From NCBI GenBank assembly GCA_958298945.1, contig OY282605.1, positions 115,936,267-116,000,266 on the forward strand: a stretch of DNA of 64,000 nt, in the 5' to 3' direction. Made by a program: the position numbers and the translations under genes. This document shows positions 13,689 through 23,900 of this stretch, piece by piece. The notes beneath the pieces were generated by a model. That model made no database searches. It had not been told where the DNA came from and was given only the letters and a program-made list of their open reading frames with translations. This DNA is from Atherix ibis. Taxonomy: Eukaryota > Arthropoda > Insecta > Diptera > Athericidae. Within the stretch, counting starts at the first letter, position 1. Each line of letters starts with the position of its first letter.

Positions 13689-14809
13689 GTATAGCAGAAA
13701 CTTTAATCTAATAAATAATATTCACGGTAAGTACCAAAAAAAAATATAGGTTATATTCTCCTCGAAAAGACATTTGCCAAAAAAGCGATTTACTGAAGGG
13801 AAAAATCGATGCATGTAGTAACGAGTAAGAGAATACAAAGTCATGATTTACATTCGCAAAGTCCCGAACATGTCTGGAAATGTCTGGCACAAGACCAGCA
13901 AAACGCAGGAGACTCCCGAGGAATATTATGGATTTTTTTTTGATTTCCAAAAAGCACTCCCGTGTACCCAAAACTTTCTTTTTCGATAGCGTTATTATAA
14001 GCGAAATATGTTTGTTTCCAATTTGGGTTTCCATAACTTCGATGATGACAATGTCAAGATGTATGTGTGGGATGGAACACAGTGTTAAGAGGTGCACAGG
14101 TAGTAGCGTCATGAATTTTATTAACCACCCACATATAGACCAGTAACGAAAGAAAAACAAAAATATTTGTCCATCCCTCTAGCTTTTCAGCAACATTTAA
14201 AAAATCTCAAAACTCATAATTATAATAGCGTAAAATGGATTGCTTTTTATAAATGAATTTAAAATGTAAATCAATTATTTCATTTTAATTTTTGTTTCTA
14301 ATAAAACTCGTAGTTTTTTAATGCTTTAAGTCATTTATAGGTTGTTCAGTTAATTTTGAAAATGGTCTAAGTATTATTACATTAATTAATAAAGACAAAC
14401 ATTTTTTTAATATCTTTAAATTTAAATATCCGGAAACAAGAAATATATATCTTCGACCACTTTCATAATTATGGGCACACTAAAAATAACATTTATAACA
14501 TTTTAATCGTTTGCTTTATTTCTTGTGTACCACAAGAAATTTATAAAAAATATAATATTGAGTATAAATACTGTTTTCAATAGTTTACATTCGAATAAGT
14601 ATAACTCATGACTTTTGATAAGAAAATATTCTATTGACCGACCTATAATCTTGACCAACTGATTAGTTAATCACATATTTGAGTAGAAAGTAATATTCCC
14701 ATAAGAGTTTCCAAATATATTTGAGTAATCAAAATTTCTTTGCGACTATATATAAAAGGCGACGTGATCTAGGCTTAGAAACAAAGAAGAAAATTTCTTT
14801 GCAACTATA
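13689..14809. other. intergenic; unexplained less AT-rich block at 13820-14160
   Basis: No gene is supported. The block 13820-14160 has more balanced composition than its surroundings and is open for about 90-150 codons on both strands, but neither translation resembles a family I know. It may be another transposon fragment. Confidence 0.3.
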
Positions 14810-15968
14810 CGAGGTCTGTTCAAAAAGTATCGAGAATTTTGTTTTTTCAAAAATTATTTATTTATTTATGAATATCTATTTTGTCCCCATCAAAGTTATC
14901 CCCACCAGATATTATACACTTGTGACAATGTTTTTTCCAATCCTCGAAGCACTTCAACAAATCATTTTTTGTTATCTTGTTCAGCTCCTCCTTCGATGCC
15001 GTCTTTATCTCCTCAATCGTAGCGTAGTGTCGTCCTTTCATGGGGCTCTTCAGTTCCGGGAACAAGAAAAAGTCACAGGGGGCTAGATCTGGGAAAAACG
15101 GTGGCTACGGCATTATTAGTGTGTTGATTTTGGCCAAAAATGACAAAAGCGAATTTTTGTTCTTCCACAAATCCGGGCGTTTTTGACGGATTGCTTCGCG
15201 CAACTTGCACATAACTTGCAGGTAATATTCCTTATTGACCATTCTACCCTGTGGCAAGAACTCATGTGCACAACGCCGACTGAACTTGGCGTGCTTTTTT
15301 CGGTCTTGGCTCGTACGGCAGCTTCCATTGGGATGATTGAGCTTTGGTTTCCATGTCATAACCATAAACCCATGATTCGTTACCAGTTATGACTCCTTGG
15401 AGCAAATTTGGGTCATCGCGGACAGAGTCCAATAGCTCCTTAGCAATGTTAATGCGATGCAGTTTTTTGTCGAAATTTAGCAATTTTGGTACGATTTTCG
15501 CGGCGACACGTGTCACGCCAAATCATTGGTAAAAATCGAATAGTACAAGCCAATCGATATGTCATCAGCACCTTCTCTAACGCTGATTCGACGATTGGCC
15601 AATACTACAATATTTTCTTCACTTCATCAATATTTTCGTCTGTTGTTGACGTGCTCGGGTGTCCGGCACGCTTTTCGTCATTCACGTCTTCTCGGCCCTC
15701 TGAGAACATTTTGTACCACCGATAAACGTTGCTTCGGTCCAAGGTAGCTTCACCATATGCCACAGTCAACATTCGGAATGGGTCCGCGCAATTAATTTTG
15801 TTTTTCACACAAAATTTGATACAGATTCTTTGATCCATTTTTTAGAATGAGCAAAAATTGAAGACGAGCCAAAACACATCCAACCAAAGCAGCTGTTAAA
15901 AATTAACTGAATTTTACAACGTAACCCGCGGAAGTTCAAAATTCGTGATACTTTTTGAACAGACCTCG
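14810..15968 (-). mobile_element. mariner family A copy 3, full length but broken
   Basis: The element is 1159 bp, bounded by the CGAGGTCTGTTCAAAAAGTA terminus in inverted orientation and flanked by TA. It is minus strand. The N-terminus is kept (MDQRICIKFCVKNKINCADP, then FSEGREDVNDEKRAGHPSTS), which is the helix-turn-helix half of mariner transposase. The middle shows [22 protein letters not shown], where the catalytic GDES reads GNES. The C-terminus ends CIISGGDNF. Frameshifts and deletions separate these pieces. Confidence 0.88.
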
Positions 15969-16400
15969 TACATGCATATACACGCAAACACACTCACACA
16001 TCCCCTTATCCTAACCTAAGATTTACAGAACATTTTCTTTTTACAGTTAATTTTTTTTATTATACAGTTTTTTTTATTTATAATTCTTATATTATATCGG
16101 ATTTTTTTTTGTCAAAAACTTGGAATGTAATGAAAAAGTATTTTTAATTCGTATTTCATCGGGAATATTTTCATGTTAATCTGTTTTATTTTAATGAATT
16201 TTCTTGTTTGAATTTTAAAGAAATTCTAAATTGTAAATATAAACAATTTTATATATTTTAAATAAAAGAAGGAAACAAAACATTATTAAATAATACCAGA
16301 AGACTTTTGCTCTACCTAATCGTGAGTTCACATCCCCCCCCTTCTCTACCCTACAATAAAATCGTGTCAGCGAACAGTATAAACTTTGATTACAAAAGTA

Positions 16401-16447
16401 CATACTCCCCCTATTATTATCGTCGTTAATAATAGGGGGAGTATGTA
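16401..16447. repeat. perfect 20-bp inverted repeat (hairpin)
   Basis: The arm ACATACTCCCCCTATTATTA is followed by a 7-base spacer and then its exact reverse complement. It contains a run of five C and five G in otherwise AT-rich DNA. Confidence 0.8.
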
Positions 16448-16814
16448 GTGGATCGATGCCTACAGTGTATAGTGGAGATAGTATACTCAAAGAAACTGAA
16501 TAAATATTATTACTTTTCTTTAAATCAAATTGCCTGAGACGTGTACGAAATACAGTAGTTTACGTTAGATTGTTAGTTAGTTAGTAGTTTTAGTTGCAAA
16601 AAAAAATATCAAGTAAGTTGCTGATTAAAATGTATTGTAAATAAAATAAAATGTTGATTAAAATAATAAAATAAAAATTAAAATACCATAAATTATATTG
16701 CCGGCTTATTAATTCGAAAGAATATTACGTAAAGTGTCAATCCGTTTTCTTGATAAATGCATATGCATTCAGTATAACTTCGATAATTGAATAATTAAAT
16801 TCCTACTTTTCGGA

Positions 16815-16865
16815 TAACTCAACTTCAATGCAACGTTAACTCAACATTGCATTGAAGTTGAGTTA
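16815..16865. repeat. perfect 19-bp inverted repeat (hairpin)
   Basis: The arm TAACTCAACTTCAATGCAA is followed by a 13-base spacer and then its exact reverse complement. Its origin is unknown; it could be the core of a small inverted-repeat transposon. Confidence 0.75.
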
Positions 16866-17420
16866 GTTAAGCTGAATGGTCTTTTGACAATTGAACGCCA
16901 TAAATCGTAACAAGAAATAAATGAATTCAGCAAAATAAGGCAACCATTGTGCCTTATTTTTGGAAAGTTAAGACACATGATTAGCAAAGCCATATGACTT
17001 CTCTCATTTAATCATAATTTAATTTAATAATACTGCGATAGGGTACCTCCCAAAAATTAAGGCCAATGGAACGCCTTGATTGGTTAGGGGAATGGCCAGG
17101 GACATTGTCGATTCGACCATCGAGACTCCTCCCACCTGAGTTTCTCTTCTCGATTGTGCGTACAAGTTTCTCTTTATTTTTTCAGTTTTTAGAACTTCTC
17201 TCCCATAATCAGTCCTTAGCCCAATAGAGAACTAACGTCATCCAGTGCATCTCTGTTAAATAAATTCCGTCATGATTTTGTTGTTGTTGTGATCGGGTGT
17301 AAAGGGGATAGTGGTGTGTTAAAGAGCTCTCCCTATAATACTGCAATGCTAGCCTACCAGCAACTAGTTGTTTTATATCCATCACCACGCAGGTTTACGG
17401 GAATTCGGAAGGCATATATA

Positions 17421-18693
17421 AGGTGTAGTAAAAAAGAAATCCATTATTTTTGCATTAAATTGAAGGTTTTGTTTAGCATAGATAGAATGATACGATTTAG
17501 GTCAAATATGCACCCTTTTGTTCGATAATTTGTTGCCATTTTGGAGGTAATTTCATAATGTCTCTCTCATAGAAACCCTCGTCCCTATTGGCAAAAAACT
17601 GGGACAGTTGATTTTCACAATCTTCTCTTGAGGCGAATTTTTCACCTGAAAAATCATTCGTCATAGACAGGAAGAGGTGGTAATCACTTGGTGCCAGGTC
17701 CGGACTATAAGGTGGATGCATAAGAACATCCCAACCAAGGTCCCGGAACTTGTGGCGAGTCACTATCGATGTATGCGGCCTGGCGTTGTCCTGATGGAAC
17801 ACAATTCCTCTCCTATTGGCCAAAGCTGGCCGCTTCTGGTGCGATTGCTTCTTTTAGACGGTCCAATTGTTGACAGTATAGGTCCGAATTAAAAGTTCGG
17901 CCGTAGGGGAGTAGCTCATAGTAGATGATTCCCTGCCAGTCCCACCAAACACACAGCAAAACCTTCCTGGCTGTTAATCCTAGCTTGACCACCGTTTGCG
18001 CCGGGTGACCGCGATTTGACCACGACCGTTGTCGCTTGACGTTGTCGTAAGTGACCAACTTTTCATCACCAGTAACCATCCGCTTAAGAAATGGATCGTT
18101 TTTGTTGCGATTCAGCAGCGATTCGCAGATGGAAATTCGGTCCATGAGGTTTTTTTGCGATAACTCGTGTGGCACCCATGCATCGAGCTTCTTTTTGTAT
18201 CCAGCCTTATTTAAGTGGTTCCAAACGGTTTTTTGTGCAATGTTTAGCTCCTGGGCAATCGAAACAGCGCTTACGTGACGGTCGGACTCGACGATTTCCA
18301 TTTTTTTATCGATATTTTCGACAATTGGCCTTCCAGAGCGTGGTGCATCTTTGACATCAAAATTACCGGAACGGAATCGACGAAACCAAAATTGCGCGTG
18401 ATTGGCTGTTACAGTATTAGAACCATAAACACTATTCACATTTTCAGCTACCTGGCTTGCGTTTTCGCCTTTATCGAAGAAAAACTGTAAAATATGGCGT
18501 ATTTTCTCTTTGTTGGTGTCCATCCTTGACGCGTGCTAAAAAAATACTGAGTCAAGTAATCACAAAACTGTATCAGAAGTAATCTTATCTTTCTAACGCC
18601 ATCTAGTGCAACCCGATCGCACTTTTACAACGGGAGATACAGACTCCTAAATCCATCTATTGGCAAAATAATGGATTACTTTTTACTACACCT
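17421..18693 (-). mobile_element. mariner family B (cecropia-like), almost intact
   Basis: A 1273-bp element with terminal inverted repeats of about 30 bp (AGGTGTAGTAAAA inward) flanked by TA. The transposase reads on the minus strand from ATG at 18523 to a stop at 17497. Residues 1-236 include VNSVYGSNTVTANHAQFWF and the WVPHEL linker motif. After one frameshift near 17825, the frame continues with HQDNARPH and YSPDLAPSD, completing a D,D34D triad. The first catalytic motif reads GDEKLVTYD, where relatives have Trp for Leu. Apart from the single frameshift the gene looks whole, so this is a fairly recent insertion. Confidence 0.9.
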
Positions 18694-19379
18694 TATATAT
18701 TGATTTTATATCATCAGCGTCATAAAATTTTTTATCAATAGCTGTATTCGATTGCACCCAATTTGCTATTGCAGTAGTTGTGTAGCTGTCATCATCTACT
18801 GCACTTCGAACAGAACAGTAGATTGTCGCAGGAGTTGCGCATACAATTTACGTTAGGTGGATTCTAGTTGCTAAAGTGAAAATAGATAGTTTTGTGCTTA
18901 GATTAAAGAATACCTGGATAGGCCCCTAACGTATATGTATGTTATACGCATTTTTGTGTCCAAATTATTATAAAGGGATATTGATGTCAAAATTTTTTTA
19001 TGTAGACATGACACCCACTGCCATCTAGTTGTCGTAATAGAAATTAATTGAATTGCAAAAGAATAATTTATATTCATTTTAATTCACTTATTGGAAACAA
19101 AAATACAATTTAAACACAACAATTGGCAATTTTTATTTTTTGTACAAACTTTTGATACGAAATGGAATTCTATTTAAGGTTTATTATTTATTCCGTAAAT
19201 ATGAATCAAATATAAAGCGCCTCAATTTTGTAGACTTTCGGAGAGTTTGAAAACTTTAATTGTCCATGAAAGTGGAAACTTAAGAGCTATTCTTGTTATT
19301 TGTGAAGTTTTATTTTGGCACATCGGAAAGTGCAATTAAAAGTGGTTTTTTTTACATATTTACAAGTATTTACGAAAAA
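18694..19379. other. intergenic, nothing recognised
   Basis: A short less AT-rich part at 18740-18870 has no identifiable function. The rest is AT-rich without supported features. Confidence 0.4.
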
Positions 19380-20356
19380 GCTAATTAAGGAGTTCTGCAT
19401 GGAACGAAATAAATGGTAATCTGAATGCACTAGGTTAGGTGTATATGGTGGATGTGACAACACATCCCAACCTAATTCCAATAATTTTTGACGAGTGACC
19501 AAAGATGTGTGCGGCTTTGCATTGTCATGCTGGAAAACAACACTCTTACGATTTGCCAATTATGGCCGCTTTTCTTGAACTGCATTATTCAGTTTGACGA
19601 GTTGTTGAAAGAAAAACGTTCTTTTGCTGCATCTCAGCTTTTGATGGTGTCTGAGGTGTTTCATCTCACATCACGCACGATCGTTTCCTATTAACGTTGT
19701 TGTAAACTATCCACTTTTCGTCGCTTGTTATCAGTCGTTTCAGAAATGGATCCGCTTCATTGTGTTTCAGAAGCGAATCACAGATGCTAATGCGTTGAGT
19801 CAAATGAATTTCCTAAAGCTGATGAGGAATCCATAAATCAAGTTTCTTAACATATGTGTAGCCAAGCTGTTTTAATATTTTTTCAATGCATGTATGCGAT
19901 ACATTGAGATTCTCTGCAATCTCACATGTTGTGCTATGACGATCTGAATCGATAATGGCCTTGATATGGGTCTCATTAACTTCATCGTTGCGTAATTTTT
20001 AGTGAAAAATCACCAGAACAAAATTTAGCAAACCACTTTTGACATTGCCTTTCTTTCAAGGTTTCATTCTCATATACGGCACATAACTTCTTGTGTACCT
20101 ACGATGCGTTCTTGCCTTTTCGAAAATAATACAATAAAATATATCTAAAATGCACGTCTTATCCTTCGATTTTTAAATTTGGATGAAAACAAAACTAAAT
20201 AGCTAAACGAAACAATTTTTTACTAAATTAAAGGCGGAAGTCCAAACAACAAGAAAACAATATAGGTGAGGTGTTTTAAACACGTTGACATAACAAAAGA
20301 ATAAGCTAATACCATCTATTGACAAAATTCGTAATCACTTAGTTTCCAACCCAATA
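19380..20356 (-). mobile_element. mariner family C (cecropia-like), decayed and truncated
   Basis: The right end is a mariner terminus reading inward TTGGGTTGGAAACTAAGTGA, with FTNFVN-type leader sequence behind it. Minus-strand fragments include FQHDNAKPH and LGWDVLSHPPYTPNLVHSDY, then HLFRSMQNSLI. The third catalytic Asp (YSPDL in relatives) reads PNL here. Frameshifts break the N-terminal half. The left end after about 19380 is lost. It is a second, older cecropia-type lineage distinct from the 17.4-kb copy. Confidence 0.8.
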
Positions 20357-20916
20357 TTATCGGTCTGATTGATTCGCTCACTTTTAACTGCTCTAAATAA
20401 TTGGTATGAAGGGGGGATACCAACATTGACATCATTACCGTTGGTATTATTATCATCATCAGCATCATAATTATTTTTGGTTTGTTACGCTATTTACAGT
20501 TCATAGATTTTAATTCTTAATCTCCTGCGTTTAAACGAAAAAGTTCAGAGGTAGCTGCACCGTCAATTTCAGTACGGATTTTGTTGCAAATATTTAATGT
20601 AGTCGTTCAACTAATTCAATAGGATCGTCCCAATAAGTATATATAATGAATTTGTTTAGCAGAAAGATGAATATATATTCCACTGATTAAAAACTATTTC
20701 TCAAGTATTTAGAAAACTACAATATAAACATTTTAATGGAAAAATCAAAGAAAATTATTTTATGTAAAAATACTAGTTGTATATACATTGGTCAGGCTAC
20801 ATTTTTATAAAGAACGTTTTCATTATCGTATTAATATTTTTTTTGCTTTACATAAATTAAAAATTAAAACATAGCTTTATGTATTATTATAATTTAACAA
20901 TATAAATGTTTCATGC
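20357..20916. other. intergenic, downstream of TREX-A
   Basis: AT-rich sequence between the mariner relic and the stop codon of TREX-A. It probably includes the TREX-A 3' untranslated region. Nothing else is recognised. Confidence 0.4.
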
Positions 20917-23900
20917 TCATTTCGGTTCGGAAGATATGATGCTCGTACTAGCGAAAGGAATTGCGTTTTTATTAGCATATTCTAAGAATTCTTCTGAATA
21001 ATACAGAACAACTTCTATCAAGGATTTACAATCAAATTCGGCTTGATGAGATATTTCCGGTTTTCGTTTGAAAGTATTTTTATAAATATTAATTAAACTT
21101 AATTGTTTTAATGAAGGATCATACTGGAAGGATTTTCTTGGTGATTTCTTCTCTGGAGTAGCTCTTGTTCTGCTTGTGCATTGCTGTTTTTTTGGTGTCG
21201 TCTCGTTCAGCTTTTGAATACTTTCCATTGGATTTCGTTCTACTTTCTAAAATAATAATAAAAATAAATGTCTAAGTCAATATTATGAATATTATACAAT
21301 ATTATATTATATAAGTATTTTTTTAGAGAATTTGATAAGTTTCAAATCAAATATTATATTTGAGCCGTTTATTTTGAAAGTGGCATAAGTCACTTCTCGT
21401 GTTTTTAAGTCGAGATATTTAAGGGTTTTCGTTTTAACAATATGGATGCTAACTTTCGAGAAGATTTACTTGTATTTGTTATTGATATTTTTCTGAGTAT
21501 AAATAATGTCGTATAAACATTAAAAAATCACCACTTTTCATTACGGTCAAATGACTTAAGCCACTTTCAGAATAAATAGTTTAGAAAAATGATTGATATA
21601 TATTCATTTTGTGCAACGTATTTTACTGAAGTGATGTTTTGAAAGGGCAGTGATTTACTAAAATTGTTGAATAAATTACATATATAATAATAATTCATAC
21701 CATAAACATATTTAATATAAAGGTTTGATTTTTTTATTTTTATTGTAATATTCATAAAATACAAAAATAATTAGTTCATTTTGAAACATTATATAAGTAT
21801 AAGTAATTTATATGAAAAATACATCAGTTCAATTTAATTTTCGGCATCAATAGGAGTGATTAAGTCCTCGGAAATCGTGTTTTTTTTCAAATTTTTTAAA
21901 ATAACTGTGATATATTGGGGTTCGATCTCTATTTGTGAATAACGCCTAGGTCTTCCTCTTTTTGGTGACAAATTCAAACTTAGAAATTCATCTTTTTCCT
22001 CTAAAGTTAGTTTATAATACATTTTATAGGGAATATCATGGTAAAATCGTATCCATTGAATTTTTAGCCAATTCACTTTGTTTTGGTCTGCATTTACTTT
22101 TCTTCTTGAAACAGATTTTTCCAATGATTGTGATCTTTTTCCTCCATGTTGTGTACTGTGAAGGATTTTCTTCGGCAGGCGGCTATCACGCTATTTGGAA
22201 TGTATAAAACATTTGTTTTTTTCAAGGCCGTTTCTATTACACCAAAGTCACGATCATTTGGTAAGTATGAATGGGGTTTTGGCGAACCCGCGTACCTGAG
22301 CTGGCCTAGCGGTGCCTAGGAATTTACAAGATTCCTTACCGTAGCTCTACGAGCGGAGTACAAACCAAAGTACCCTTAAAACAAAAATGGGTACCACGGG
22401 GATCGGGAGCCCCACAGTAGAATATACTGTGCCCGATCGAGGTGAGGCGCCATTTGGCAGCAACGTGGTGGTTGTGGTTAATGCCCATGTCGCGGGTACG
22501 GTCTTCTGATCGCAGGTGTGAGGTAACTGGCAAATGTAGCAATGCATTGCACTTATCTCGGGCACTGTCACTGCTTATGACAGTAGAGGTTTAGATAGTC
22601 CTCGCCACCAGCAGGTGGAGAGTCAGCTTGTAATTGATTCTATCTGTTAACTGCCAGTAATGGTGGTGCGTTGATCGAGGCGACTCGTGGTCTAATGCAT
22701 TGGCAACAAAATCACGTTAAACAGTTACCTTTCACCTGTAAGTATGAATGGCCCGAAATTAAAAATTTGTGATCCAGAATTTCTATATCGTTTTCTGAAG
22801 ACTGAACAATTTTCATCCAAGTTAATGCCAGTTTTATGTTACAATTTTGTCCTGTACATGAGTCACTATATGCAATAATATGCTTTTGAGTTGTGACATT
22901 CTTAAGATGTTTTATACAACACGAAGCAACTTCCTGAGAACCTCTTGATGCTATTGTTTCATCCCAAAGATACGAGTACATGTCAATATTATTGTTATGA
23001 AAATTATGGAATCCCAAATTTAAAACGTACATACGAGGGTCATTCAACAAGTACTTAGCCTACAAAAAAAAAACGAAAATTTTGGAAAGGTGGTAATTTA
23101 TTTTTCCACATAATCTCCTTCAAGCTCGATACACTTGGCCCAGCGTTGCTCTAACTTTTTTAACCCGTCCAAAAAATACTAGTCCCGGCGAGTGATTTTT
23201 TCAGGTTTGGAAACAAAAAGTAGTCACAGGGGGCCAAATCTGGAGAGTACGGTGGATGGGGCAGCAATTCGTAGCGCAATTCGACCAATTTGGCCATGGC
23301 GACGGCAGAGGTGTGAGCCGGCGCGTTGTCGTGGTGGAACAGCACTTTTTTCTTCGCAAAGCGGGGCCGCTTTTTCTTCAATTCGACGTCAAATCGGCCC
23401 AATAAGTCAGCATAGTAGCGCCCCGTGATTGTTTTACCCTTCTCGAGGTAATCGATGTGGATCACACCGTGTGAATCCTAGAAAACGGTGGCCATCACCT
23501 TTCCGGCCGATCGAACAGTCTTCGCCTTCTTCGGAGCACGTTCGCCGGGTGAAGTCCATTGTTTCGACTGTTCCTTGGTCTCTGGTGTGTACCAGTGAAT
23601 CCATGTTTCGTCGACGGTCACGAAACGACGCAAGAACTCCGCTGGATTGCGCTGAAACAGCGCCAAACACGTCGCCGATGTGCTCTCACGGTTGCGCTTG
23701 TTTTCCGGCGTGAGCAAATGCGGCACCCATCGCGCCGACAGCTTTCTCATGCCCAGTTCTTCGTGTAGAATATGATGCACCGTTCCTACTGCGATGCCCA
23801 CAGTCTCAGCTATCTCGTAAGCCTTCAATCAACGGTATGCCAACACGAGATCGTGGACTTTTTTAACGTTTTCCTCCGTAGCAGCCATTTTTGGGGCACC

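Larger units (their letters stand above)
15969..17420. other. intergenic with two perfect hairpins
   Basis: No gene is supported. The stretch contains two perfect inverted repeats (listed separately) and a less AT-rich segment at 17040-17410 of unknown origin. Confidence 0.4.

Noticed and set aside
16215..16490. 91-codon minus-strand open frame
   Set aside because: It crosses the perfect hairpin and has no recognisable features; chance is the simplest explanation.
22275..22737. A tRNA-derived SINE or tRNA gene
   Set aside because: Only a box A-like string is seen; no box B at the expected distance and no cloverleaf.
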